Below, piece by piece: positions 1-12,460 of a stretch of DNA of 64,000 bases. Both the position numbers and the translations under genes were made by a program. This stretch comes from Odontocerum albicorne. Lineage: Eukaryota > Arthropoda > Insecta > Trichoptera > Odontoceridae. Under the pieces are notes generated by a model that was not told the origin of the DNA, did not search any database, and worked only from the letters and a program-made list of their open reading frames with translations. The number at the start of each line of letters is the position of its first letter. Position 1 is the first letter of the stretch. The stretch lies in assembly GCA_949825065.1 (NCBI GenBank), contig OX463848.1:33137491-33201490 (forward strand), read 5' to 3'.

Positions 1-147
1 AGAAATATGTTTTATAGGCCCTAAGTGTTAACCAGACTGGAATCCAATTTAAAAAAATCTGGGTTCCAGCGGGGATCGAACCCGCCACCTCCGGATCGGC
101 AGACAAGTGTCTTACCACCAGGCCACGAAGGTCGTCATTATTTCACA
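1..147 (-). repeat. tRNA-derived SINE S1, cut by the window edge
   Basis: The - strand head is GACGACCTTCGTGGCCTGGTGG... followed by the B-box GGGTTCGATCCCCGC (about 64-90), then the GGAACCCAGATTTTTTTAAA link and GGTTAACACTTAGGGCC. It shares head, body and order with six more copies here. It is not a functional tRNA gene, since there is no cloverleaf 3' half. Confidence 0.8.
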
Positions 148-908
148 TGTTACAAAAAAATTACTGATAAACTGTGGGGGAATCCACTTAAAATTAATGA
201 ATCACTATAAACAAAAAAAACTATTAACCACCTTAACAAAACATGATGACTGTCAAACGGATCACTTTAAAAAATACAATATCTTGTCTACTAGTACTAA
301 TTATAAAATATACCATAAAAGTTTTTTATGGTTGAGTCATAAAAAACTTCCGTTTGAGTATATCAATTTTAGTTTTCAAAAAATAAACAATAATATCTTA
401 ATCAACTATATATTTGCCAATATTTGCAATAATTTGTTGCCATTTACTAGGTAGTTCTTTGATATGTTACCTTTTTGACAAACTCTCTCACCCGGTCTGG
501 GTTCATCCTTCAATAATATATGTTATCTCCAGGAACGAAATTTTACAAACCAGTTTCGCACTTGCCGATCAGTTATGAATGATTTTTCACCATACATACA
601 CACTGCATATTTTTTCAGATGTCTCCGTAGCATTTTTCTCCTGATTCAACTCCCACAACATTACGTGACGGATATGCCCTTTCAATCCCTCCAATTTACT
701 GACAGATCATTTATGGGTGTGGGCTGAAAAACATCTGTTGTCTCCGTGGCTGGGCTCGCCCTATATTGGGGAGGGGGGGTGGCCGGGGGGATGTTATTAG
801 ATGAGCCCAGACCTTTTCATAGCTTCTGTCTAATGTATTATCTGTTATTTATGTATTCTTGAAGTATATTTAAATGTATTATGTACATACTATGTTGCTA
901 TCAATAAA
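148..908. other. Gene-free stretch
   Basis: AT-rich sequence. The part from about 640 to 908 (GGGCTCGCCCTATATTGGGG onward) looks like the 3' UTR of a non-LTR element leading into the 9-bp microsatellite. No gene seen. Confidence 0.5.
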
Positions 909-1131
909 CCTATATTTATTTATTTTATTTATTTTATTTATTTTATTTATTTTATTTATTTTATTTATTTTATTTATTTTATTTATTTTATTTATTTTAT
1001 TTATTTTATTTATTTTATTTATTTTATTTATTTTATTTATTTTATTTATTTTATTTATTTTATTTATTTTATTTATTTTATTTATTTTATTTATTTTATT
1101 TATTTTATTTATTTTATTTATTTTATTTATT
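909..1131. repeat. 9-bp microsatellite (TTTATTTTA)n, about 24 copies
   Basis: Almost perfect repetition of a nine-base unit, so the + strand reads Leu-Phe-Ile repeatedly (874-1302); that ORF is an artefact of the repeat. It starts right after CAATAAACCTATATTTATTT, a likely retroelement 3' end. Confidence 0.93.
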
Positions 1132-1739
1132 ATTTTAATGAGATATGGAAACTGTCACTATCGAAATAAGACTGAGGGTACTGTTTTACTCCAAACAAGT
1201 AAAAAATTGTCAAGTATGACGAGTCATTGGGATCACTTATTAAAATTTGTTCCAATAACGAAAATTATTCATGACTCAATTCAATATATATCAAATTGGT
1301 GATACTCCTATTGCTCAACAATATGAACGCGGATATAACCGCTCATGACCTGTGCGGAAGGGATTAATTATGAAGATAATTCCTTCTTTGGCATAACGGT
1401 AAAATCATCGCTGTTGGCAATCTTTAAGAAAGTTCTCCGCCGTTACGGCCCTGAAATGCTGAATTAAAATTATACTGAACTGAGAGTTTTATATCTCTTT
1501 ACGACGTGTTATCGTAAGAGTGAGAGGGACGAGTGTAGAACGGCTCGAACAGCTCGGTTCAGACACAGCACGCACCATAGCGCACAGGAGCGTCGTTCCG
1601 TGAATCGTAATGCCTTGTGGTCAGAGGGAAAATTGTCTTTTTTGTATCACTACCTGATATATTGCCCGCCAATTTGTTCTTTTAAACATTGTCAATTATT
1701 TTTTTGTGGTTTATACGAGCTTTTTTTCTTTGGGTAAAT

Positions 1740-2270
1740 CGATTTTGAGTACTTTTATTGTAACGATTTTGTATATTTATTTATTTTTATTATTTATTTT
1801 ATTTTATTTATTATTACACATGACAAAAAATATACACAATTTGAGAAAAACAACAGATAATCTGATTTGGACACACAATTTTAATGGATCTGGGTTTGTT
1901 GCCTTTCATTTGTCGTATCCCCAGTAAACTAGGCTTTTGCCTGTATTTCACTGAGGATATTTAGCATGAAAAAAATAAATCGATACTTCTTTCCGATTTT
2001 TGATTACACAAAAACAAAACCCCGTTGCACGCTCTCATCAACCTGACAAACAGTGACACTCAACTACAACTGGAAACATCTTGCGAAATTCAACTCCTCA
2101 CACATCATCACTCCAGAAAGACTAAAAATATTCATCCTACACTATACCGCACACAATCATAAGAATAAAAATTAAAATCAAAACAAAAATTAAAACAAAA
2201 AAAAAGAAACACAAATACAAAAACAACCAAAATTAAAACAACAAGAAGAAACCCACACTCACTGTTATTC
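1740..2270 (-). repeat. Dispersed repeat family X, copy 1
   Basis: Starts with a (TTTATT)n tract (a tail on the - strand). It shares long stretches with 40000-40440 (for example TGGATCTGGGTTTGTTGCC and CATCAACCTGACAAACAGTG) and, in the opposite orientation, with 17100-17640. No coding capacity seen. Probably the 3' part of a retroposon or a SINE of about 550 bp. Confidence 0.75.
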
Positions 2271-2489
2271 ATTAATGTTGTCGATTTCAGTTTTATTTAA
2301 ATAATTTCAACCAAATCCTGTAAAAAAATCAGACAGACGTGTTTCGAACTGTTCGAAAATGCTTTAACGATTCAGTTAAATATCGTTTAATCAAAAAAAA
2401 TCTATAAGTTTGATTTTTGCTTTGTAATTGGATCAAAACCATATTCACATTAATTTTATTCTGACTTATATAAATGTGACAACGCAAAA

Positions 2490-2690
2490 ATCCCTACCGA
2501 CGACTTCCGTGACCTAGTTAATAAGATGACTGTCTTCTAGACCGGGTGTTGCGGATTGAATTCTCGTTGGTATGCAGATTGAAAAAAAAGTTCCAGTTTG
2601 ATTTAAACTACAGGCTACTTGAACACCTTTCTTGTTAGTTGGATTAAATCTGTCATATTGTACTGTATAAACGAAAACATAATCATCGTC
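2490..2690 (+). repeat. tRNA-derived SINE S1
   Basis: GACGACTTCCGTGACCTAGTT head, degenerate B-box GCGGATTGAATTCTCGTTGG, TTTCTTGTTAGTTGGA body and TTGTACTGTATAAACGAAAAC end. Diverged copy. Confidence 0.75.
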
Positions 2691-2965
2691 ATTAGCCTGG
2701 TTGGCTCCAGTGTTGGATATAGGCCTACCTCTCTCCTAATTCACTAGTTATATCCTGGATATATTGCCTCCACTTGCTCCCAGTCACTCTTCTAATATCA
2801 TCCGATTACCTGTCTAAGGGTCTTCCCACACCTCTTTTCTCTGGCCATGATCGCCACTCTAACACTTTCTGGATCCACCTATCATCGCTACATCAGACAA
2901 TATGCCCTGCCCGGTATCACCTCTGGGTGATGACCCTCTTAGCGACATCTACGACATAGTCTGTT
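2690..2965 (-). pseudogene. Non-LTR retrotransposon C-terminal fragment
   Basis: The - strand reads RAGHIV...SDDRWIQKVLEWRSWPEKRGVGRPL...DDIRRVTGSKWRQYIQDI (about 2905-2760), the usual carboxyl end of insect jockey/RTE-type polyproteins, then a GATGATTATG 3' tail at about 2680-2690. It has stops, and the 5' end is missing. It overlaps the SINE at 2490-2690 only at its edge. Confidence 0.75.
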
Positions 2966-3184
2966 GCCTTATTCATTTATTCGTCTTCCGGTTCCGTTAT
3001 GAAACATGCAGCATTCTTCGCTGCATGATCCTTTGTGTCATCTTGAGCTTATGCATTATATATTTTGTAAACGTTACCGTTTAAGCTCACGTGTCAGTAT
3101 AGGGAGGACAGATGAATCGAATAGGGCTTTCGTTGGATATATCTATTACTTTAAAGACTCGATAATGAACTACAGCTTATCATA

Positions 3185-4031
3185 ACACATCGATCAATAA
3201 GTCCCGGGACTAGCCAACAGATGGCGCCTATAAAAAATCCATACTATTCTTAATTAGTACAAACCTTTAGAAGTTACGTGTAAAACTTTCATAACATTCC
3301 GATATTGTGTCATTGAGCTATTTAAAAAAAAATGGAAAAAAACGAATTTCGTGTGTTGATAAAACATTGATTTTTAATAGGAAAAAATACCGCTCAAACT
3401 CAACGATGGCTTGAAAAGTGTTATCCGGGCTCTGCTCCATCGAAAACCACAATTTGTCGGTGGTATGCTAATTTCAAACGCAATCGTACAGACAGAAATG
3501 ATGCTGAACGCTCTGGTCGTCCAAATGAGGCTGTTACACCAGAAAACATAAAAAACCCTCAAAAAAGTAAAGTATCGTGAGATAGCTGACATCCTGAAGA
3601 TATCATTTGGTAGTGTTTATACTATTTTGCATGAACATTTGGTCATGAAAAAGCTTTTTTCGAAATGGGTGCCACGTTTGCTCACAATGGAACAGAAACA
3701 ACAACGCATCGATGATGGTAACGATGCCCAAATTACATGAGCTGAACTTCAAATTACTTCCGCACCCACCGTATTCTCCAGATTTGGCCCCCAGCGACTG
3801 TTGGCTGTTCGCAAACCTCAAAAAGATGCTCCAATGAAGAAGTGATTGCCGAAACTAATGCTTATTTTGAAACCAAAGATAAATCGTTCAACATGGCTGG
3901 CATAGAAAAGTTAGGAAAGCGTTGGAATGAATGTATCGCTCTTAAAGGAAACTATGTTGATGAATAAAGAAGAATTTTGGCAAACAAATGTTGTTTTAGT
4001 ATTTAGTCCCGGGATTTATTGATCGATGTGT
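3185..4031 (+). mobile_element. mariner element, copy A, internally deleted (847 bp)
   Basis: Ends ACACATCGATCAATAA and its complement, with TA on both sides (3183-3184, 4032-4033). The transposase starts at about 3331 ([12 protein letters not shown]) but has a TGA soon after, a frameshift near 3560, and a large deletion that joins the ...RIDDG segment near 3717 directly to the region coding for [20 protein letters not shown] (about 3737-3800). The catalytic centre with the first two aspartates is therefore missing. It retains the N-terminal helix-turn-helix stretch (KTTICRWYANFKRNR) that copy B lacks. Same family as 46885-47952. Confidence 0.9.
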
Positions 4032-4034
4032 TAT

Positions 4035-5285
4035 ATAATACAATATAAGAATTAAAAACTCACAATTTTACACAATACCACAATGCCGTCATAAAATGAA
4101 CTATTATAATATATTATATATATATCATACCTGCTTCGACAGTTCTTGAAATCAAGTCAGTCAAAAATGTACGGTATGAATGCAACAACAAAAATATGAC
4201 GACATTCAATCATAAACTTCTCATTTAGCTAGCTTAATATTTTTACACATACGTAATTGTTTGCTTTTTCGATATTTGAAGTAAACTCATTCATTCATTT
4301 CCGTATCCTGGCCATTAAAATTAATCATGTCACGTGTTTCCAATAAAAGCTTGCCCAAAGCATATATGCATAGTTCCGATGTTAAGACAAACTAGCTTAC
4401 ATTATTAGCCCTGTATAGTCCCACAATCACATTCAACGCCCCTTGCCTTCATGAAACCTCCCATCTCTGCACGTTCACCTTGCATCTAATCACCTTTACT
4501 GGGAGCTTAATTAACGTTTTCCAACTATTCCAAAGCAGTGGATATCCTGGTGACATCCTTTCTAAGAGTTATATCTAGTCGTCGGATGTTTTTCCTTTCC
4601 ACTTCAGAGAATGCACTTTATCCAAAGGGATCGTCAAATGACGTTTATGATACAAAATATGTAAAAAACCAATAATATTCAACATTAAGATATAAGGAAT
4701 CGTATACAATATAAAACATTAAACAAGACCTACACAATAATAAAACAAAGGCACATCATTTTCATCTCGGCAAAGCATATCTTTCACTTAACTGTTGTTA
4801 GAAGTCAAGGTCGTATAAAATCCATACAATGCACATACTGATTGTTCGATCTATGTAGACTTATAATGGAGGAGTTATACAAATAATTGGTTGCAACTAC
4901 ATCATTGTGGATTATTTTGCCGAGTGAGCCTACAAGGAACGTGTACCATGACAAGTTGAATTAGTGTTGAACTCTTGAAGTACAATGTTTATTAGTTTTT
5001 GTTTATTTATTTTCATCAATGGAGCAATGTACCTTACGATAACATTAAAAAAATTGTGAGTGTTTCATTTATTACAAAGGAAAATAATCTTAAGATTAAA
5101 AAAATAACAATTACAATGAAATCAAATAAAAAACGCTTAACACGATAAAAGTATGAACTGACAACGTTAAATAACGTTATGAATAATATTGTAATAAAAA
5201 TTAAACTATTACTATAAAATAAAATAAAAATTGTGGATTGTCTAATTTTTGCACATATTGATCGAAATATAGTTTAATATCTAAT
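4035..5285. other. Gene-free stretch
   Basis: AT-rich DNA with no open frame above 60 codons and no repeat family recognised. Confidence 0.6.
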
Positions 5286-5289
5286 TAAC

Positions 5290-5459
5290 TTAGCTCGTGG
5301 CTCTTGTTACCATATCATCGAGCTTGTCTATATTGTTAAGTCTCATCATAAAATAACTTAACATCTGACGTCGTCCATTCACGGCATGTGAAGGCTCGAG
5401 CCACGGCCACCTGTCATAAAGTTTACGGGCTGGCGGCCCCTTTATAAACACGTCAGCGC
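5290..5459 (-). CDS. Candidate terminal exon of an unidentified gene
   Basis: After an acceptor-like GGCATATCAG (5460-5468), the - strand has an open run of about 56 codons with non-repeat-like composition: ADVFIKGPPARKLYDRWPWL, then EPSHAVNGRRQMLSYFMMRL, then NNIDKLDDMVTRATS and TAA at 5290-5292. The DNA is notably more GC/CpG-rich than its surroundings, as coding exons are here. ATTAAA at about 5270 (- strand) could be a poly(A) signal. I do not recognise the protein, and I found no upstream exon up to the gap. It could instead be a transposon scrap. Confidence 0.38.
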
Positions 5460-5806
5460 CTGATATGCCGCAAAATGCAATTTATGTTCTCCTATACGTG
5501 TATCTCGCGAAGTATGAAACTTAATCTTAATTTTGCTCTATAAAGGCACTAACTACTATAGAGATGTTATTTTAATAGTAACAAGGCTTGTGGTGGGTGA
5601 AATATTATATTGTATAAAATCTGATGTACGTACGTCTGTGTGCAACAATAGGTGTTTTCATGTTTACGGTCTAGAAAAAAAAAATAATAATAATTTGAAA
5701 AAAAATGTGTTATTGTCTTTAAATAAGTAAATTATTGTGATAGTTACGGTGTAATTAAAGAAATGGGGAAGAATTCAAACGAAAGGATAGCTAAACGCGT
5801 TAAATA

Positions 5807-5840
5807 TATATGCGCAACTATAATATATATGCGCAACTAT
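5807..5840. repeat. Short direct repeat
   Basis: TATATATGCGCAACTATAA and TATATATGCGCAACTATTG adjacent, 18-bp period, two copies. No coding meaning seen. Confidence 0.6.
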
Positions 5841-5969
5841 TGTAGTAGAGGGAACAGCATGAGGGAGTACAGTAGAAAAAGCATAGAAGCGTCGCACTGC
5901 ATATACTCGGCAAATGCAAAATTTTAGACAAGTGCAACAACAGCAAGAGACTGAAGAGAAAGTCAATAA

Positions 5970-7330
5970 GCGTTGCGCTGTGGAAGGATTCTTACTCGTA
6001 CATATATCTACAATAATTCATTAGAAAAGATTGCAATGCACCAATAAACTTATATTATTGGGTTAAATAATAAGTAAAAAAATGCGATAATCTAAGGAAA
6101 TAGCGATACAAATAAACTTAGAATTATTTTTGAAAACTCAATAATATTAGCGCACTAATGACCACAATTATACATGTAAGTCATAAACACTCACTCAATA
6201 ATAAAACAACAGATTCTAGTTGTGTGAAAATCAATTGAACGAGAAATGTAAGTATTTTCAGGACTAAAAAAGGAAACGAATAATTCAGAGAAAAGACCAA
6301 ATACACCGAAATTGAGAAATATGTGGCTTAAATAAAATAGGAATGTGAGAATCATACAAGCTAAAGCTCGTCAATATGGAGACCGTGGACGGAAGAACAA
6401 ATTTGAAGAGTACAACCATTCAAGTCAGGTTCAAACTGTACGCAAGTTGTATCCTGTTAGCTGAAGCGGCTTGAAATATTTCTTGCTGATTATTTATGAA
6501 AATTAAATATTTCAATATCTTGCATTTAACTAGTTCGGAAGAAAATTATTCTTTCTATTTTTTTATTATCATTTCTTGAATGTGTTTCTGGAACGGAGAG
6601 GAGATCCATTGGATAAAAATCTATAAGCCATTGTCCTACATTGCAAAGCAAAGAATATGTAGCGATCAATCCTAAATTAAAATCTATAAGTCATTGTCCT
6701 ACATTGCAAAGCAAAGAATATGTAGCGATCAATCCTAAATTAATTTTCTCTCACCTCTAAGTAGTGGTTCATCTATTCTTCAGAGTTGTGTTGAAATACA
6801 AACATGGGCATCGCTACCAGTTGGTCTGTGCATTCATAATATTTACAAATAGAAAGAACAGTTTGTTATATTTCTTTCATTATTAATTTAAGACTATATA
6901 TAATCAATGTTATATAATATAATAGTTGAAATAATCCAATGGATAACTGATAATGGGATATCTGTTTGAGATATTTTGAGATAAATTTATAAAATGTATT
7001 CATGAACATTGACAACATATCTATTTTTATTTTCTGAAAATGTTTGTCACTAACATATATAATTAATTCTCTTTCATTAACACATTATTTTGTGCTCAAA
7101 TAATAGCTTCTTAAAGACAATATTTTGTATTTTAATAATTACAAGGTGTTAGTTTTGACATTTCTTAGTGACAATAAGATTTCTAGTAAATATTATTTAT
7201 TATCTATATTCTGTGGTTCTACAGAATGTACATAGTAAATAAAGATCCATCTAAATCTAGAAATATAATTAATTTGGAAACCTGAAAAAAATACAATTAG
7301 ATTTAAAAATAAAATTCATGTATTCTATAT
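5970..7330. other. Gene-free stretch
   Basis: AT-rich; holds only the 63-bp duplication at 6616-6741. Confidence 0.6.
6616..6741. repeat. 63-bp perfect-type tandem duplication
   Basis: AAAATCTATAAGCCATTGTC through CAATCCTAAATT occurs twice with one difference (GCC/GTC). A recent slippage or unequal-exchange event. Confidence 0.88.
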
Positions 7331-7334
7331 TGCA

Positions 7335-7450
7335 GAATGAATGAATTAATAAAGTGAATAGAAGACGGTGACCAAGGAAAGAACGGTTGGATCAAGTGAT
7401 ATATTAAAAAAAGAAAACGTAGAAAGTCAGAGAAATGCGCTGTGGTTGGT
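7335..7450 (+). pseudogene. Dominant non-LTR family, short tail fragment
   Basis: Matches the segment that elsewhere reads [24 protein letters not shown]: here TKERTVGSSDILKKENVESQRN with a frameshift. Truncated on both sides. Confidence 0.65.
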
Positions 7451-8424
7451 TTATTATCGACTATTTTTATTATATTTACCATACTGTTATTTTAAATCCT
7501 CAATTTTATTATTATTGTGTTACGTAGCAGTGTGCTATACGAGTAGTTTTATATGTATTTTTTTCTAGTATACGAGTAGTTTTATGTGTATTATTCTTCA
7601 GTGAGTTTTCAATTTTAAATATCCCCATCCCAAGCGAATAGTACGAAATCTACTTAACACATTTTGCCAAAAAGTTAACAGAGGGAATACTAACTTCTTT
7701 GATGTTGTACTCGTATTTTAAATAAAAGGGGGATGTAGAATAATTGAGAGTTTTCTTTTGGCGGGGGGGTTATCCGAGTTTTTATTTTATCCAGGTCAAT
7801 TTTTTTATCCAGGAGAGTGTACTGTAGTTTCGAAACTCCCGAATATAAATTTTCGGATAAATTGAATTTAATATATATATTTTCAAGTTTGTTTTTAAAT
7901 TTGAATAATAAATGGAAATGAGTATGTATTGAAATAATTTTAAACTTGAATGAATTAATATTATGTTATATAATATATATAACTGGATAGTCTAATACTT
8001 ACATACCATATAACTCAATTATATTATAAAATATTTTAAATACTATTTTGTATACCAACACACCACATCTCATTTTACATATCTTCAATTGCGGTCTACT
8101 CAGCATGACTGCAGAACGAACTTCCAAGAGTTATCAGATGTACACCATCCTTAAATACATTCAAGAGAGCCCTTAAATGCCCTTACATCCTTATTTCCCT
8201 TTGTCAACTTTCATTGTTCTTGAAAGAATTAATTTCCTTCTATCATCTCATTATTGTTAAGATAAATCATATTTTGACTAGAATTTTAATAATTTTTTTT
8301 TTGTGAAATTCCGCCGATTAAGGCAATAAGCCAAACTGGTTGGAAGAATTTTTACATAACAATAAGCAGAGCAGGATGATTTTTTTAGTAAGCTTAATCA
8401 TATATCTGAGTTAAGCCGCAAAAT

Positions 8425-8545
8425 TTTCGCATTCTCCATTCTCTCAACATATTGTGTATTCTCCATTATCTCAACATATTGTGCATTCTCCATTCTCTCA
8501 ACATATTGTGCATTCTCCATTCTCTCAGCATATTGTGCATTCTTC
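8425..8545. repeat. 27-bp tandem repeat, about 4 copies
   Basis: Unit CATTCTCCATTCTCTCAACA plus TATTGTG. Copies differ by single bases; it produces the MHNMLREWR-type repeat on the - strand. Confidence 0.85.
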
Positions 8546-9204
8546 TCCCTATCCGTGGTAGAATCTGACTAGCCCTAAGCCTCATGTGCTTCTCGAAGCC
8601 AGAGAGAAGTTGTTGGATATTTGTGTTTGATTTATTTGTAACTTTGAAAAATACTATCATATTTCCGAATATCGTGACAGACTCTAATGACCAAAAGTTA
8701 GACTGAATGAAGAAATCTCCAAGTTCTCTAAACCCTCAGAGTGGTGAAAAATCCGAGTTTTCTATAGCATTTACCTGGTATGTTTTTCTAGACATGAAAT
8801 CCTCCACTCTGATATTGAGAAAATCATCTTTATACCAATGATACACATCATTCTACATATCATATTTTACAGTTGACTCGGCTTGACTTTACAATGATCA
8901 TCTTGTCTCGATCAGATTGGCATTATTATATCTTTATCGATATTTAGCAATAAACTAAAGAACCACAATTTTTCTCAAAATATTCTTTGTACTTAACTGT
9001 CATAAAAATATCATCTTTATAATTTTTTTCCTTGAGATTTATTTTTTTATTAATTCTTTTCAAATATGTTTTCATATACTGAGTTTGAATAAAAAATAAA
9101 TATAAATTAATTGATATTATATGTGTCAGAAATCGTCTGGATTTAATCGTATTGTGAATTCAGATTTCCTCTTAATGTAAGAACTTTCACGTTTCTCATG
9201 TAAG

Positions 9205-9425
9205 ATGGCCTCCGTGGCATTTTTGGTAAGACGCCTATCTCCCAGCCCAGAAGTTTCTGGTCCGATTCCCATTAGACTCCAGATTAATTCATAAAGAATT
9301 CAAGTCTGGTTTTCCCTTAGGGCCTCTTTTACATCTTTCTGGTTGGTTGAAAGATATGGCCACATGGCAATAAGCCCGCCAGGTTGTACTGTATACAACG
9401 AAAGTAAAATATAATACAACACAAT
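9205..9425 (+). repeat. tRNA-derived SINE S1, nearly full
   Basis: GATGGCCTCCGTGGCATTTTTGG head, B-box GGTCCGATTCCCATT, ATTCAAGTCTGGTTTTCCC link, CATCTTTCTGGTTGGTTG body, and TTGTACTGTATACAACGAAAG end with an AATACAACACAATACAAC tail. Confidence 0.82.
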
Positions 9426-10354
9426 ACAACTTTCTCATTTATTAATTAGAAGGAAAAAATCTTTTAAGTTCCAATATGGTATGTTTTTTAACTATCATAA
9501 GTTACCACTTAAACATAGAACTCCCTTGACAAATTCATAAACTTGGTAAAAGAACAGAGCAAAACTACAAAATTAAAATAAACGACATAATATTCCACGT
9601 GTACGATGTTCCTAACAAGTCATAACATTTAAATACCACATCCTCTGGAGTACGCACTCTTAGACTATTAAAGACACCTTCAATGAAAGTTATGTCCCTG
9701 GCGAAGAGCTGTTATAAGCTTACAACATTTAATAATTTCACCGGCAGACAGGGTCGTCTTATCCATTGCGCAAAGAAGGGGCAGAGCCTAGGGCCTACAA
9801 ACTTTAGAGGTCAAAGGAAATAATTAACACGAAAAACTTTTCGAACAAACTAAAGGTCCAAAACAAGAGCAGTTGTTCAACTACTTTCCCTGTATATTGT
9901 GTGCAAAGAAGTCAAATTTGTACTCGTATATGATATTGTAATAAATAACAAAACGTGTTATTGCGTGTTACTGTACTTTGTAGGCTTTGGTGTAGATCCG
10001 TTTCAACCGTTTTTAATACAAAAAATGAGTCACATAATGGATGTGGGAATTTTCAGTTGTTCCAAAGGAAAACCTAAGTCTATCGTGTTCTCAGATATCG
10101 CGTTTTAGTATTCTCAATTCTGGATCGTTTCTGTTGGTGAATATTTTACATCTGGTTTACATTTCATTATTTCAATATTCTCCATGAATTGTTTTTCATT
10201 TCTATATTACGAGTATATTCTGCATGAACTTTGCTAGAAATTTTATCTTTCTTTTATTTCTTTTGAAATTGTTTCCTTTATAATTTAAATTTCATTGTTC
10301 CTACTGTTTATTATCATACAGTAATACGGTTTATTTTTATTTTATCAATACAAA

Positions 10355-10570
10355 CTAACCCCATGCTCCAGTTGGTACAACACCTATCTTCCAAATTGGA
10401 GGTTACGGATCAATTCCCGTTGGTGATATTGTTTAAAAAAAAAGAACTACAGTACAGTGTTTACTCCAGGCTTGTTTAACGTCTTTCTGGTTGGTTTAAA
10501 GAGATTGCTTCATAGAAATAAACATTTCGAGATTGTTTTATGGATAACGAAAGTTTAATACAATACACAA
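10355..10570 (+). repeat. tRNA-derived SINE S1
   Basis: ACCCCATGCTCCAGTTGG head, B-box TACGGATCAATTCCCGTTGG, GTCTTTCTGGTTGGTTTAAAG body and GGATAACGAAAGTTTAATACAATAC end. Diverged. Confidence 0.75.
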
Positions 10571-10621
10571 ATATTCATCTATTTTGATTGTGTATTCAAA
10601 TTTTAATATTTATTACAATTA

Positions 10622-10825
10622 GGACGACCCCCTTGGCCTAGATGTTAAAACATTTGTCTTCTATCCTGGGAGTTGCGGGTTGGATTTTAAAACGATTTCT
10701 GTCTGGTTTTCATATATGTACCACTTTTCTGGTTATTTGGAAAAGATTTTCACAAGACAATAACCCCTTCAAGTTGTACTTTATACAATTAAAGTGTATT
10801 ACAATACTCGACAATATTTTGGTAT
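10622..10825 (+). repeat. tRNA-derived SINE S1
   Basis: GACGACCCCCTTGGCCTAG head, B-box region TGCGGGTTGGATTTT, TTTTCTGGTTATTTGG body and TTGTACTTTATACAATTAAAG end. It lies 50 bp after the previous copy, in the same orientation. Confidence 0.75.
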
Positions 10826-10924
10826 TTTTAGTGTCTAACTGTATTTAAATATATTTTCATATAATTTCGTTCGATTGGACAGTATCCAAATAAAATTATA
10901 CTTTAATGTTTATTTTATAATTTG

Positions 10925-11375
10925 ATCGCGAAGTGGAACGTTGACATGGAAAAGGATTGAAACGAGCCTAATATATGCCGTAGAAATGCGTGTATTGAGA
11001 AGAGTGCATGGGGTGACTATATTTGAAAAGATACTGAATTTAGTGTTAATTGGGATGAATGTGAACATAAGGCAAATGTATTGAGTAAGACCAAGAATAG
11101 CACATTGAGATGGTCTGGGCATGTAGAACGAATGAAAGAAGAAATATAAACAAAACAAGTATATAGTGTGAGAGGCGTATGAGACGAAGACCAAAGAAAG
11201 TATAGTTGAATCAAGTGAATGATATTTTGAAAGAAGGAAACGTAGAAAGTCAGAGGTATTGTATGAGAAAGTACATGGATGTGGAGAATGCTAATGATGT
11301 GTGTCCACAAAGGAAATGATGGCACTTTGTATTCTCTGCCTACCCCGACAGCGAGATGGTATGTATGTACGTATT
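10925..11375 (+). pseudogene. 3' end of the dominant non-LTR family (best tail copy)
   Basis: Contains ...VLRRVHGVTIFEKI..., [49 protein letters not shown] and a terminal TCTCTGCCTACCCCGACAGCGAGATGG (split here by frame). This signature recurs about twelve times in the window. Numerous stops; no upstream polymerase is recognisable here. Confidence 0.75.
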
Positions 11376-12074
11376 TGTTCAATTTCTATTTTTATTTGAA
11401 CCGTGTATTTTTTTTGCGGAATTGTGTAAAAAAAATTTTTTATACAGACTACAATAATTAAATAAATAAATTTTGAGTGAGATAAAAATGAAACAAAAAT
11501 ATAAAATGTTGTATATACTCGTATCATAGACGAAAAAATATTGTATTTAAATTCTCCTTGAAATACGATAGCGATCCGTTGCACTCAATGAAATATCGAA
11601 AAACATTTATTACTGTTTTTAGGCTGGAAAATCGAACTTCAATCTGGAGACACTGTGGATGGTTAAATTAAAATTAAAAGTTTTTGTTTCTAAATAACAG
11701 GAATGTCTTAAAACGTCACTGCTGATAAGACACAAAATTCATCGAGTTAAGGCAACATTTTTGTGGTCACAACTCGGGTACCGACATAGCTGCATATTCG
11801 GGGTTGCGGTCCCCACATCCCTTTTTAAGTTATTGTTTGGAGAGGAAACTCTTGAAAGTTTAGGAGTGTAAGTTATGGCAAAGAGGGTATCTTTTCATCA
11901 TACGGATGACCACACATGGCCGTGATGCCCTTGGGGGGTTCACTTGACGTGGGCGTAAGGGAAAATTTCTAGTTCTGGAATGAAAATATTTTCAGTTTGC
12001 TTTCACTCAAGTTTAACGTTCGGACACTTTTTGTCATGTTAAGTTTGTGAATATTTTGTTAAAGTACATTTTGA

Positions 12075-12460
12075 TTTTACTTCGTTGCTAAACTGTTTTT
12101 TTTACAAATATTTATCTCTCATACTGTCCAATCTAGACACTAAACATATATTATTTTGCCAAACTGAGACTAAACTTAAAATAAATTTTAATATTTATAG
12201 ACATCAGTTGTATAAGGGCTCCCCATGGATAGAACTAAACTATTGGATAACCCAATTTCTCTCTGGCCATGGAAGCTTTAATGGCAAGCTTTTTAGCTTC
12301 AATCTTGTCCCTTTACCCTGTTACAATTTTTGCGTCAATCTGGATCAATCCGCAGAGCACATTCTGTGGTACTGCGATGAAAATCGAGTCAGTAATTTCC
12401 GAAGGGAACTCCACTCAGCCTTACATCGGTTCATCTTCGTACTGATTGGCTAATCCGATC
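12075..12460 (+). pseudogene. Non-LTR C-terminal fragment with zinc-knuckle motif
   Basis: An open stretch ending at 12453 with LNYWITQFLSGHGSFNGKL...PCYNFCVNLDQSAEHILWYCDENR. The TQ.LSGHG.F pattern followed by C..C.......H....C is the region after RNase H in I/LOA/R1-type elements. The 5' part is missing. The N-terminal 40 residues are probably not homologous. Confidence 0.75.

Noticed and set aside
64..146. Possible tRNA gene (B-box present)
   Set aside because: Only the Pol III promoter half is tRNA-like, and the rest matches the SINE S1 body found in six other places.
874..1302. 142-codon ORF made of repeated Leu-Phe-Ile
   Set aside because: It is the translation of a 9-bp microsatellite; no real protein expected.
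8466..8660. ORF with MHNMLREWR repeats
   Set aside because: Explained by a 27-bp tandem repeat; the rest has no protein character.
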